DNA of 64,000 bases from Filosporella fistucella (lineage: Eukaryota > Ascomycota > Leotiomycetes > Helotiales), in NCBI GenBank assembly GCA_030077755.1, contig JAQJZZ010000018.1:248001-312000 (forward strand). Reading direction: 5' to 3'. Below, piece by piece: positions 34,005-45,822 of this stretch; the first letter of the stretch is position 1; the number at the start of each line of letters is the position of its first letter. Made by a program: the position numbers and the translations under genes. Under the pieces are notes generated by a model that ran no database searches, had not been told where the DNA came from, and worked only from the letters and a program-made list of their open reading frames with translations.

Positions 34005-35099
34005 GTTTCATACACTTTACAGCAAAGAAGCAGCCTGGCTTACGTTTGAGCAAGGACTACAGATTATCAGCTCGAAAAGCAAAGATTATTCGGGGATCAT
34101 GGTTATTTACCCAATAAGCCCCAGCTGACCCCAGACTCCTTTCAGTTAGGGAGTTGAAGGTAAATTTGTTATCCCAATCCAGCAGTATTGGACTCAAATG
34201 CAGTTCTATACCATGTTCTATTGGCGCATAATTCTATAGGTTGCCAGAGTTGTCGCGTAGTGACTCGTTGTGGACGCACCATACAGGGTCCGATTCTCTC
34301 CTCCAGCGCCATTAGTCTTTGCTGATGTGTCTTCCTGTTGGGTCATTGGCAATCTGACTTTGCGCACAATTTAAACTTTTTCTGGTATCTTCGTTTTGCT
34401 GTGGATTGCCAAATATTTGAACATTCTAGGCTAGAAGGACCTTCGTCAGCAACACATTGTCTATTGGTTCGCCAACCTAGCCCTGTAGGTTTCTTTTCTT
34501 CGGCTTTTCACTTGTGTTATGGGCTCCCATGAAATGCAAAAACTGAAGTAGATGCAACAGGAATTTAATGGCCGGGGGCTCATGAATGAATGTGAGGTAT
34601 CTCGCAGGGAAGGAAGACGTGGAATTTTTTCCTGCCGTTGGAAGTGTCCTCCGTATTCAGGTGCCTCGAATCAGGTCTATACATACCAATTTTTTTGGCA
34701 GCTGAACGAGACTTTGTATGTTTGTTTTAAATAGTTCATGGTACTGGATTTTGAATCCCCTCGTACTTACCCGGTGTTGCATTGTGTTTTCGTTTTTTGA
34801 GTTGCTTCAGCCCTCCGTGTTAATCAATTTTCAATTCCAAAAAAAAAAAAAAAAAAGATTCTGACAGCTAATTATGGAGCCGTGCTTCAAGACATCTAGC
34901 TTTTCTCTATCATTTAATTATGCACATGAAATGTCTTGCCTACATCATCAGAGCAATGAAAATGCCGAGGGCCAGTCATACTCCGATTACCAAGTTGGGA
35001 GGGGTAGACCACACGATTCAAGTTCTCGAGCAGTCACACGTAAGCCGGCGAACGAGGTTGTGTCAAACCGACCTGCAAAGCGGCAAAGAGACCTTGTTC
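34005..35099. other. gene-free interval with poly(A) tract
   Basis: No supported gene. A run of eighteen A residues lies at 34839-34856. The plus-strand ORF at 34874-35182 overlaps the end of the next gene and has no recognisable features. Confidence 0.45.
34839..34856 (+). repeat. poly(A) tract of 18
   Basis: Eighteen consecutive A residues, seen directly. No reverse transcriptase or target-site duplication was recognised beside it. Confidence 0.9.
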
Positions 35100-36279
35100 T
35101 CAAGAAATTGTGGGAGGAACGATTTCAACTAGCCCATATCCAACAATGCGTTCCCCAGAAGGCCCGGTCCCAACAACATTGATGAACCCTTCATAGGTAT
35201 AGAATGTAGTCGGTGCACCTATCTCTTGGTCTGCAAGAACGCTATTAACCGTCAAAATGGTGCCGTCTTGCAGAGCAACTTTCCAATTGAGTGGATACGT
35301 GTAGTGACTGTTTGTTGAGTACCATGTGCTGCCAAATGATTCGACTGAACGGATAGCTTGTACCGAATTGACAGTATCGGGTGTCTGGGATGTTGCCCAC
35401 TGGCGATGTCCAACATCATCGTTGTCATAGCTCCATATCGAGAGCTTCTTGGCTTGGTGCGGCGCGGATGAATCGGACAAGTGAAGTTCGAACCAGGTCC
35501 AGTTGGCATTGTCAACGCTACCAGTCACCAAATTCCACTGGCGATCGTACCATGTCAGTGATTGGCCCGAGTCTACAGAGACAGTGATATTATTTCGAAC
35601 TAAGATTCCGGTGGTCTGTCCAGCAGGCATTGACCATTCTGCTGTTCTCGCTGACCCAAACTCAAAGAAGCCACCGATACCAGTGTTGAGGAGAATCGGT
35701 GCTGAAAGATCAAAAGTAAGATCGAATTGAACCTCTGGAAGATTGCATGTGGCACGTAGTTGTTTTGGTGCATTGCCGGGAAGGGTAGATCCGAAGTAGA
35801 AATCGTCGTTGATGGAGATGTTGAATCCACCGTTAGAACTATTGTCATATACCGTAGGATCAAGAGAGTAATTGCCGTATTGGACATATACATTGTCCGT
35901 GATATCAAGAATGGAGCCCCGATAATAGGTCATCCCAGTCAAATCCATGATATGAGCTAGAACAAGATATTCATGTTGATCAGAGCCATAGATATAGGAG
36001 GAAATCCACCAAGAGTTGCTTGCATTGACCACGCGGCTATTCGAGGAGCTGAAATCGTATGGAATTGGCAGGTTGTTGAGCTACGGTTGAAATTAGTTAT
36101 TGACAAATAGTAGCAGGGTTCCAAAATTGCCCACATACCACATCGGTGTACCTAGAATTGTACTCGATTGGACGAAAGCCATGAGGACTTGAAGCGGATG
36201 AGGTGTTGACAGTTTGCACATGTTTTGCGCTGCCGGTTGTGATTAGCAATAAGAAGAGGGATAGCAGGCAAGAATGCAT
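35100..36279 (-). CDS. secreted kievitone-hydratase-like (lipocalin-like) protein
   Basis: Two exons, 36139-36279 and 35100-36080 (58 bp intron, GTATGT donor, CCGTAG acceptor), give 373 aa. I used the ATG at 36279 because it begins a clear signal peptide (CLLSLFLLLITTGSA). The mature protein is beta-rich with many Trp and Asn-X-Ser/Thr sites: SSYIYGSDQHEYLVLAH, WYDRQWN, WTWFELHLSD, NWKVALQDGTILTVNS and YEGFINVVG. These match the two-domain lipocalin-like (CrtC/AttH-type) group that includes kievitone hydratase, a phytoalexin-detoxifying enzyme, and related cyclases. The exact reaction cannot be told from sequence alone, but hydration or cyclisation of a plant or fungal metabolite is plausible. 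Confidence 0.8.
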
Positions 36280-37661
36280 GTTTATAATAGTCTTGGAAGT
36301 GAAAGGCAAACGAGTGAAGAACTGACGGTGAACTTCCTCAGAACAGTGGTAGGACGATATATATAGATGTGCGAGGTGCAAACAATCGAGGGCAAATACT
36401 TGGCAAACTTCGGCTCAGGCTATTCAGTTTCTCAATATCTTCAATCCATTGACATAAGACGATTTTCACAACTGACGTCGGAGCATTCTGGTTCTATCTT
36501 TCCGTCTTGGGGTGAATGACGCAGCATCAAGACGTGCTCAAGGGGCTGAGCTCCGGGAAAGAAATTAAATTGAATCATGTGTATTCAATAACATATGAAT
36601 CTTGAGCCATTTCTCTAACATTTCGATGGCTGTGTCAGCCAGATCCTTGGAAAGAATTAGGTTGAAAATTTAAAGTCCGAAAAGCGGGTGAACCTGGAAT
36701 TATGGAGTTTCTCTACTCAATACAGTAATAAATCTTCCTCCCTGGCATACATACTGAAGTTCCTTAGAAAGGAACGGAGCTTAATTACACTCCGTTTGCA
36801 TTTACTCCATAAACTATCACATTCTTGCTTAGTGATTGGTCTTTTGCCGGCCTCTCGGCTTCTACTGTTCCGGAAACACATTAAGACCGATACCCGAGAT
36901 GTACTTGTACACAGAACGCGGTAATGAGTTCGGATATCTCAATGCGTGTCTCTATTGATGGCAAGAATTCAGTTGCACGTTGAATTTGCTGATACTAATT
37001 CTAGTTGTGTGATGTGGCAGTACTGCATATGATAGCACTAGATACGAAGTCGAAAGCTGTGGTGGTCGACATTTTACTATAGCTTACAAACATCACGGAT
37101 GAGGGAATTACACGTCGACTCTTTTTGTGTCGTTATTCGAACTACAAAAGATTTGAGGATTGAGCAAAGATGTTTGAATAGGACTTCTTGCAGTCAGCGT
37201 GCACTTGGAAACACAATTGTGAAATACAACAAAGGCGATTTCAATTTTATCGCCTTTATTGTATCTCTCAAGCTTTTGTTGTCAGTTTTAAAGGAGTAAT
37301 GCATCATCAAATGTTTATGAAAACCTTCCCTGTCGTTTCTAAAGGGATGTTCGAACGTTTTGTAATGAATATGAAGATATTCATCCCAGGTGTAACGATT
37401 GATCTTGGAACCAATCAACTGTTGCACTGCATATGAACATGACTCGCTTTGTTCCACCAGCCCCGGATTTCACGAATCATTACCCCACTAAACTGAACAA
37501 GAACGTCCCGAGTCAAAATGACCTCGTCGCATGACCGCAACATTCGGCCGCCAACCTTTTCCTCAGATTTCTCTCCTGTCTGATTTCCTATCTGTTAGAC
37601 TCTAGATTTCATATCATGGTCGCGTAGCATTAGAATCAGCATTTACAGCATTTCTGGCATC
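36280..37661. other. gene-free interval between divergent genes
   Basis: The divergent start codons at 36279 and 37662 lie at its edges, so it carries both promoters. No other ORF is convincing. Confidence 0.45.
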
Positions 37662-40147
37662 ATGCATTTCCATTCTAGTCTTCTCAGCTTGCTGGGTCTT
37701 TCCGTTGTCGCGGCACAAGCAACCAAGAGCCAAGGCCCGAACTACAACTCTTTACCACTCGATACGATATTTCCTGGCCCGTGGGAGAGCAATATTCGAG
37801 CTCCATTCAATAAGTCCTACATTACGCCTGTCAAGATATTTGATTTTGAAGGCGCGGTTTCGGGTCAAGAATCTGTGCTTCAAGATGCAAGGACTGAGGG
37901 CGGTTTGTCTTGGGTGATTGGCCCTGGTGGTTTGATCACATTTGAATTCGCAGAAAATATTGGTGGGAAGTAAGTGTGAATCTGCGAGACCTCCTGGGGC
38001 TTTCTGACTTCTGCAGAGTATGTTTCGAAGTCGACAGTCTGAAAAATGACCCATACCTCGTACTTGCTTACTCCGAATCTCCCTTCTTTGCTGGACGCAA
38101 ACCAGATGCTACGAATGATCAACTGGATTATGATCTGCCTCTCGCATATTCGATTACACGAACCGGGCGGAATTGTGTGGGCGGAGGGTACAATAGAGGC
38201 GCGTTCAAGTACTTGACGGTGTTCATGCCCGAAACGGATGATGTTCCCACAGAAGGCGGATATTGGCATGATGGACATACCCCACCGGCTAGAGAATCAA
38301 AGCCCAAGTCCTGGTACCAAAAATTTGGGCAGAAATCCTTTTGGTGGCCATGCGCGTCCAAGAAAAAAGCATCGAAAGAGCCTGCTGTTGCAATTTCAGC
38401 GCTCTACGTGAATTGCACGGCTTTTCCTTCTAATCCAAATGGCAGGGCATATACTGGGTACTTTGACAGTTCTTCATCTCTACTCAATCGCGTCTGGTAC
38501 GCGGGAGCGTGGACCTTGCAGTTGTCGACCTTGGATCCCACAGAGGGTGGATCGATCATTGATTTCAATCGGTTCTTTGACCATAATACCGCGCCTCGAG
38601 GGGCGTGGTACTCAAATTACACGATTGCGAACGGCACCGTAGTTACTACTGATGGGGCCAAACGTGATCGGATGGTCTGGCCTGGAGATATGACCATTGC
38701 CGTTCCAGGTATCGCGGTTTCAACTTATGACATGTTGGCTGTTCGCAATGCATTGGACACCATTTATGAGCACCAATATGGCGATGGATCCATGCCCTAT
38801 GCCGGGCCGCCGATGGGTGCTTTTGGAGAATTTAGTGATACATATCACTTACATACTCTCGTTGGCACATATTTCTATGTTCTTTACTCCGGAGATCTTA
38901 CATGGTTGAAATCAAGGTGGGCACAATACACCACAGCTTTGGCTATTAGCATCAACAAGGTCGACGAGACTGGGCTTTTACACGTGTCTTCTGTCTTTGA
39001 CTGGAATCGTCATGGAATGACAGGACATAATGTTGAAGCATCATCTATTCTCTACGATGTTTTGAGGAACAGTATTGACCTCGCTTCGTGGATCGGGAAG
39101 AATAGCAGCACAAATGGTGAGAAATGGGAGACTACCCGCGACAGGCTTCGGGTGGGAATATCAACGCTTTATTGCGAGGCGGATGGCATGTACGGCGACA
39201 ATATGGGCCGTCGTGGTTGTTATGGACCTGAAAAGGTTTTGCCTCAAGACGGTAACAGCTGGGCGTTGCTTTCGAAGGCGTTCACATCATCATCTGACGC
39301 TATGCGGGTGTCTAACAATCTTCGAAAGCGATGGAACAAATTCGGTGCTCCAGCAGTCGAGTTCCCTAATGTCATGTCACCATTTGCTTCGTCCTTCGAG
39401 CTACTTGGACACACTGCAGCTGGGAATCATGATGCAGCGGTTGAATTAATCGACCTTATGTGGGGATACATGATGGATGGACCTGGAATGACGAATTCTA
39501 CTCTTATCGAAGGATACAGGACCGATGGATACATTCATTATCCCGCTTACTGGGCCGCTGCTCGTAATTCACATGCCCATGGCTGGTCAGCGGGTCCTAC
39601 AACTGTTCTCACGCAAGGCATTCTCGGTATCAAACTTCTCACACCTCTTGGGAAGACATGGGAGATCGAACCGCATCTTACAAAATGGCTCAGCTATGCT
39701 TGTGGTGGTTTCGCAACCAAGTTGGGAAAATTCGAGGTTTCTGTCTCGCTGATGCGAAGCTTGAGCACCGGCATGAAGATTGAGTCTTTGAATGTCTCCA
39801 TCCCAGATGGGACTACTGGAACGGTGAAGTGGGGAGGGAAAGCCATGCTCAGAACCGAGAATATGGAGAGTACTTTTGCATTCTTCCGGACTCGGGACGC
39901 TACCAGCACTGGTGACGAGGAATGGATACCTTGGAGCGACGCCTCAGCCCGAGAATTCGTGAAGGACGATACCTTCATAAAGCCGGCAATGGAAGAAAGA
40001 GCACCTGGGGTAGTGGACTGGGAAGCGTTAGAGCAGGGTTATGAGCTTGAGAGGGCGGTGTATAATCCTTTAGGGGGAAGTGGATGGACACATGAAGATG
40101 ATGCCAGGTTTCAAACTCTGAAGAGTAAACCTGAGCTTAGGAAGTAG
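37662..40147 (+). CDS. secreted GH78-like alpha-L-rhamnosidase
   Basis: Two exons, 37662-37969 and 38017-40147 (47 bp intron with CTGAC branch and CTGCAG acceptor), give 812 aa. A signal peptide is evident (SLLSLLGLSVVAAQA). The N-terminal third is beta-sandwich-like. The catalytic part resembles the six-hairpin (alpha/alpha)6 barrel of GH78: RMVWPGDMTIAVPG, ALDTIYEHQYGDGSMPYAG, DTYHLHTLVGTYFYVLYSGD, SVFDWNRHGMTGHN, RNSHAHGWSAGPTTVL and LGIKLLTPLGKTWEI, followed by a C-terminal beta domain. These enzymes release L-rhamnose from pectin, flavonoid glycosides or saponins. The residues in GDM and DWNRHG are the likely catalytic acidic positions. A second GH78-like gene lies at the right end of the window. 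Confidence 0.87.
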
Positions 40148-40747
40148 GCAAGGGTCTTGACAGTATTTTTGAAGCGATTATATATGTGAATTTGAATGAT
40201 TGCATATTCCCTGACCACATCGGAAAGCAAATTTGTGGGTGATGAGTATCTGCTCTATCAGCTTTAACAAAGTATGGTTTCCAAAGGATATCTGCTCTGC
40301 GGTAACAAATGGTGATTGTGAGAGCCAATTTTATGCTTTCTACCTACCAAAATACCCCCGCATCCACATAATTACACAATTCCTAGCTATCTTTATGCAT
40401 CGTTGCACAACTTAATTGCATAACTAAATTTCAACGACATCCTTTTCTCGACTGAGCATCAGCACTCCAAATACAATGTTAATACCCTGGGATCCCAAGC
40501 CTTGACGACAAATGCATTTGGACTCTGATACCATTTCTTGTACCTGGAATCCTGTCATCAAAAATGATCGCTGCCGCCCGTGTTACCGACATGCAGGAAT
40601 ATCACCTGATTTCTGGCGACAACACCTGATTTTCACAGTTTGGAATAAAAGGACGTATTCACTCCGAGAGCTTGTCCTATAGCCTACAAACTCTCTTGAC
40701 CTCCATATAAGTACCATCAATCCCGGTCCTGAACTCAAGATGTCGCA
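40148..40747. other. promoter interval of the fumarate reductase gene
   Basis: No gene seen; both neighbours are on the plus strand. Confidence 0.45.
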
Positions 40748-42304
40748 ATGAGTCGTCGAAGAGTCTGCCTCCTCATCAGCATCTCCCTCTTCATCGGTCT
40801 GACATCTATGCTTCTTCGCCAACTGTTTTCTACAGCATCAACATCTACTAGTCCAAAGCTGAAGTTTACAATGTCTTCCACTCATTCCAAGAGGGTAATT
40901 GTCATTGGATCCGGTCTAGCTGGCCTCACCGCATCGTCTACACTCGTTGCTCGCAATATCCCCGTGCTCCTTCTCGAGCGCTCTGCCAAGCCAGGCGGAA
41001 ATTCAGTCAAGGCCTCGTCTGGAATCAATGGTGCGCCAACAAAATATCAACCTGGCCCACCATTTTCGGATACAACCTTCTATTCTGACACAATTACTTC
41101 GGCTGGGAAAGTGTTCACGGATAATTTCCATAGTGGGAGAGCGACGCTGGTGAAAACGCTCACGAATAAGAGTGCTGAAGCTATTGAATGGTTGAGTGGA
41201 GAAAAAGGTGTGGATTTGAGCGTCGTTGCACAACTTGGAGGACACTCGTTTCCCAGAACGCATAGAGGAGCAGGAAAGACACCTCCTGGTGCCTCTCTCG
41301 TATTCACTCTTCTTGGATCATTAAAGACGAATCCACTGTTCGAATTATCAGTCAACTCAACAGTCACAAAACTTCTCAAAGATGATCAAGGAATTCAAGG
41401 CGTAGAATACCAACTCAGAACGCCCGAGGGAGTTGAAGAATCTCGAGAAGCCAAAGGACCAGTCGTTGTAACGACAGGTGGGTTTGGAGGCGATGCACAT
41501 GGTCTACTCGCTCAATACCGGCCAGATCTGGCCGGAATACCATCAACCAACGATGCACGCCCCGGCAGCCAGCCACTCCTCCAATCTATTGGTGCAATAC
41601 TCATAGACATGGCCGAGGTCCAAGTCCACCCCACTGCTTTCATTGACCCTGCTTCACCCGCCTCACCAGTCAAATTCCTCGCCGCTGAACTGCTGAGAGG
41701 AGAAGGCGGATTACTTCTCAACCCAGCTGGAAAAAGATTCGTCAACGAGATGGAAACACGAAAAGTTGTCACGGGGGGAATCATGTCTCTCCCTCTTCTT
41801 GAAACAGAAAATGGGAATGGTATCAGACAATACGATGTCAAACTCGTGCTTGACGAGGGCGTATACAAGAACGCAAGCTCACATATTGATTTTTACATTT
41901 TCAAAAGTCTTGTCAAGAAAGCACCTATCTCTTCACTTCCTCCTTCTGCTCTGGATACAATCAAAGCGTATTCACAAGCGGCAGCAGGAGAGACGGAGGA
42001 CAGCTTCAAACGCCAATACTTTGGACACTGGGAACTTAAACCTGAAGATGCTACACCTGATACGGAAGTATATGTCGGGACTGTGACACCCGCTGTACAT
42101 TTTACGATGGGGGGTGTGGTTATTAATGAGAAAGGAGAAGTTTTAGATGCGGACAGGAAGACGATCAAGGGTGTTTGGGCGGCGGGTGAGGTTACGGGTG
42201 GGATTCATGGAGAGAATAGGTTAGGGGGAAGTAGCTTGCTTGAGTGTGTCGTTTTTGGAAGGGTAGTTGGGGAGCAGGCTGTGAAATTTGTTGGGGGTGA
42301 GTGA
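40748..42304 (+). CDS. soluble fumarate reductase (FRD1/OSM1-like)
   Basis: Intronless, 518 aa. The flavin-binding start VIVIGSGLAGLTA (G54, G56, G59) and LLERSAKPGGNSVKASSG are followed by the family substrate-site motifs HPTAF, LRGEGGLLLNPAGKRFVNEMETR and HFTMGG, and the end motif GGIHGENRLGGSSLLECVVFGR. The family reduces fumarate to succinate using FADH2 and helps reoxidise cofactors under low oxygen. Residues 6-25 are hydrophobic, a membrane anchor or signal segment, while an in-frame Met at 42 would give a form without it, reminiscent of yeast where alternative starts route the enzyme to different compartments. Core length is normal. Confidence 0.93.
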   Translation: MSRRRVCLLISISLFIGLTSMLLRQLFSTASTSTSPKLKFTMSSTHSKRVIVIGSGLAGLTASSTLVARNIPVLLLERSAKPGGNSVKASSGINGAPTKYQPGPPFSDTTFYSDTITSAGKVFTDNFHSGRATLVKTLTNKSAEAIEWLSGEKGVDLSVVAQLGGHSFPRTHRGAGKTPPGASLVFTLLGSLKTNPLFELSVNSTVTKLLKDDQGIQGVEYQLRTPEGVEESREAKGPVVVTTGGFGGDAHGLLAQYRPDLAGIPSTNDARPGSQPLLQSIGAILIDMAEVQVHPTAFIDPASPASPVKFLAAELLRGEGGLLLNPAGKRFVNEMETRKVVTGGIMSLPLLETENGNGIRQYDVKLVLDEGVYKNASSHIDFYIFKSLVKKAPISSLPPSALDTIKAYSQAAAGETEDSFKRQYFGHWELKPEDATPDTEVYVGTVTPAVHFTMGGVVINEKGEVLDADRKTIKGVWAAGEVTGGIHGENRLGGSSLLECVVFGRVVGEQAVKFVGGE

Positions 42305-42915
42305 TAGATGGAATTACAGATGTGATTATTATCGACAGGCAGCTAAAGGTGTCCAGCCCACCTGGCCAGTGATAAGGGCTTACACGTGATATCCGACTTC
42401 TAAAATATACCTAAGTTTCCTAGAAGAATATCTGCAAGCGCACAAATGTCCCAAGCCTACCAATTCCTTTCTAATCTTGTTTCGATACTTTCTTTTTCGA
42501 TGCTTTTGCTCTTGCGCCGAATATTTTCTGGCAAATACTCCCAGTTATTCTTTCGTCCCTTATTTCATTGTAGATATTATTGTACTTTAGATTCCTGTGA
42601 CCAATGTCTCAAAAGCAAGGAGTAGATGTGAATGCTGAGCTTAATAATGATATCCAATTCCTAGATATGGGAGTACTATATCTCGGCCGTTACGCCTTTT
42701 TTCCTTGTCCGGTACCTATCCATCAACTCATTGAGACTGCATCCATAAAATTAACGCAATAATCCCGCCTAAGAAAGAGAAAATAAACCTTGTCAAGTCA
42801 TTAAAATCCAAGATCTCATACCTCCTCCATCGACTCCATAATTCTCTCACCCCACTCATTTCATTCGTGGGTTTCCTTCCCACTAGGGCCATAGGTTGCT
42901 TCGTTTCCATCTCCA
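42305..42915. other. spacer between convergent genes
   Basis: 3' flanks of two convergent genes; no ORF with support. Confidence 0.4.
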
Positions 42916-44084
42916 TTACTTGCCCCACTTACTTCTTCCATGACCAAAGACACATTGGCCATGCATGACCAATTCCAGCTCGTTCCCAATCGAAAATAGT
43001 GCTTCATCAATGAAAGAAAAATCATTTGACATTTGTGTAGAGGGATCAAGCTGGGTGAAGGTTGCCGACTTGATCATATCTTGGACTCGACGGTGTAATC
43101 TCCAGATCGTCTCATTTTTATGAAAGACCTCCGACTCTAGTCTATCTCTGCCTGCCCCTTCACGTTCAAGTCGAGCTTGGTTGAGACTGAGGATCTCAGC
43201 TTGAAGCTCCAATGCTTTCTCTTTTGCCTGCATCTCACGCATGTAGAGTTCATCCGCCTCTTGCTGCCATTCTTTTCGCAAATTTGCAATATCTCTTTCT
43301 CTTTCCAGTAGCTCTGCTTTTAGCATGAGATTGATAGAAGGCTTCTGAACAGGCTGCTTTGTAGGACTGCGAGTAGGATGGGACAGCTTCCGTGAGAGGG
43401 ATGACTCGATCTCTTCAATGTCCGTACTGGGTTGATCAGGAATGAGTTCTTCTGATAGTGGAATAACTCTTCTAAAAATCTCATTTGCAGAGCTGTCCTA
43501 ATTATTGTTCTGCGGATCTTGCCCGAAAACTTGCAGGTGCCGACTTGATATACCTTTCCCCTTCGTCTACATTCGAATCAAGTTGGGTATGTTGTAAAAG
43601 ATGAGTTTACAGCAGGAGCCTCCTGACTTCTAAGCTTTGAAAGCCCTGATCAATGGCCCCCATTCGATTGTTCGGGATGTGCTGATGCCGCGGACAAAAA
43701 ATTTGATGAGCTCGAAATGCTAGACTTCCCTCCGACTTCTTTCAACAATTTCTCCTTGCCCAGAGTACTGTATTCGTCATGTCTTGCTTGGATCAGCTCC
43801 CTCTGCACTTCTGAAAGATTTGGAAAGCAACTTGAACCCTTCAATCTAATTTCTTCTTCTTTACATCCGTCTGTGTACGTATCGCTTTTCCGTATCCAAT
43901 CACTGAGTTTTTTCTGTATTTGTTTGAGCCTAATAAAAGGGTAGTTAATTTGTAGTGACGAAGTTGTCTTCTGGAGGTGCGCTTCAATTGTTTCATCAAA
44001 GTCAATTTCGTTCTCAGCGCAAAAGTCCAGCCATGCTAACATTGCGATGACTTCTTTCTCGTGCCATCGGCGCGGCACACGCAT
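42916..44084 (-). pseudogene. SANT-like / coiled-coil protein gene with two premature stops
   Basis: From the ATG at 44084 the frame reads a helical block with regularly spaced Trp (RRWHEKEVIAMLAWLDFC, QIQKKLSDWIRK) resembling Myb/SANT-like DNA-binding regions. TGA at 43650-43652 interrupts it. The frame resumes with SGLSKLRSQEAPA to a GTAAAC donor, a 44 bp intron ending AATGTAG, then TKGKGISSRHLQVFGQDPQNNN, TAG at 43498-43500, and DSSANEIFRRVIP. It then stays open to 42916, including a long coiled coil (ELLERERDIANLRKEWQQEA and beyond). Both stops fit C-to-T changes (CGA to TGA, CAG to TAG). The coherent coding character on both sides of each stop is the evidence for one gene of about 385 codons. 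Family unnamed. Confidence 0.65.
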
Positions 44085-44740
44085 TGTGATTTGGGGATGA
44101 TGGTCGCAGATTGAGATACCTTAACTGCAGAGCCAACACGATAAGTAAGCTTGCTAGTAGAAGAAGCTTTATAGATCATAGATGAATGTCTAGTCCTCAA
44201 AGTATTGGGGGATCCTCGGCAACACCCAGCTAGCAGCTTTTGGTCTTGAAGCGGGACACTCTGGCATTCCATCTGTCACTTTTCCTCCTCCGCTTGGACC
44301 CATTTTCTGTTTATTCCCTTTCCCTTGCGAAAGTTCTGTAGGGCAAGGATCAAATGGGGTGGTCCTGCTTACCCCACATATCACGACAGGAAGTAAACAT
44401 CTTCAAGGTGGTGGCGTTCAAAAGGCATTGCAGGATCGTACCACACCATAGCACTTTAGTTCGCTCCCTATGGGACTGTAGCACTGGGCTGAGTGTTTTC
44501 TTAATCGGGAAACAAGACTGGCGCACGGGAACAGAAGTACTTATCCATAGACTCGAAAGCGTGGTAATGGCCTCCCTGTTGTTTTGTTATATTTCATTGG
44601 CAGGATCCCTAATCGTGGAAAATCTCTTATCTTGCTGTTATAGTGTTTGGTTTTCTATCTTCTATGCCGTGTCGAGTGGCTTACCACCGAGCTCATGGAT
44701 GTTTGGATCGGGTAATGCGACGTTTAAGCTTAAAACCCCT
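44085..44740. other. interval without supported gene
   Basis: No Hsp70 ATPase N-terminal motif can be found here, so the next gene lacks its 5' part. Confidence 0.4.
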
Positions 44741-45822
44741 CCTTTACCAAGCTTCAACAACAGCCTGGATATTTAGTGATGATTTTGACATCATCTTTCT
44801 CCCCTTACCTCATCGCCTTGCTGCCGTACTTCGCAAGCAGATTGAAACAGCGATGTCGAAAGGTAAACAGGTGGAGATAAGTATCGTTCCATCTGAATAC
44901 TATCTACTAACGTTGCCTATGGAAAGTCTTTTGATTGGTGGATTTGGTGCTGCCCCTTTTTTGCGACGCTTTCTTGGGAACTATCTTAAAGACTTCGGAA
45001 AAGAATTAAATCTTCCCCATGAAATAAAACTGGTTACCACAAATGATCAAGACAGGTAAGCCTACCATATTTCACTTGTAGCTACTGAAATTGGTTTAGT
45101 GTCATTGCTGTCGCTTCTGGTGCCATTCTCAGAGCACTCAATCTTGAAAATGGCCCAGAGCGCAGGTCGTTTTCGAGCTACGGATTCCTTCGCATCGAAT
45201 CTTACCAGCCAGAAGCCATCAAGGGGCACAGAAAAGCACGACCCTAAGTTGATCAGTATGAAGGCGAGCTGTACGTAAAAGTAATTGACTACTTCATTCT
45301 AAAAGCAAGTCGCTGGCACATGATTTCCAAATTTTATCTCTGACTGACGGAAATCAGAATGATGTCCCTCCGTCTACACATCGATTCAAGCCATTCGTCA
45401 GCTCACATGCCTTTGATGTCGAAAGTGAATCACTACGCTGCGAGGAAGTCCTTTATGTTACGGATCTGCTCACTGAGACTGACTTTCCGCTGACTCATTA
45501 CCATACCCGTGGCAAGTTATTGGAAATCTGTCCCACATTGTACAAAAATTGATAAAGAATAGATGCCCAAGTTGCCGACATAATTGTTACCGACTTCACT
45601 TTTCTCCGTGACGAAGGTAAAATCCTTCCAGCGTTCCCGGTTGCCGATGACGATGGCATCATCAGAGGGAAAGTACATTATCAGGTAAAATACGACCTGG
45701 TCGCTATTGTCGAAGGTAGAAATCTAAGGTACGAGGCAAGATATCCTTCAGGTCAGGGTGGAAAGCGGCAGTGTACCGGTCAGATCAGCATTGCTGCTGC
45801 CTTCAAACCTGGTACTGGTTAA
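44741..45822 (+). pseudogene. 5'-truncated Hsp70-like (HSPA12-type) ATPase pseudogene
   Basis: The 3' half of a fungal Hsp70-like protein is recognisable: an ATPase segment with LLIGGFGAAPFLRRFL, an intron at about 45057-45101, SVIAVASGAILRAL and RRSFSSYGFLRIE, then KARP, TAA at 45245-45247, and VDQYEGELYVKVIDYFILK. After another intron come FKPFVSSHAFDVESE and, after a third, VTDFTFLRDEGKILPAFP, VEGRNLRYEARYPSG and ISIAAAFKPGTG before TAA at 45820. The internal TAA replaces a codon expected to be CAA. The nucleotide-binding N-terminus is missing. Such Hsp70-like genes are numerous in filamentous fungi. It cannot make a working ATPase. Confidence 0.75.
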
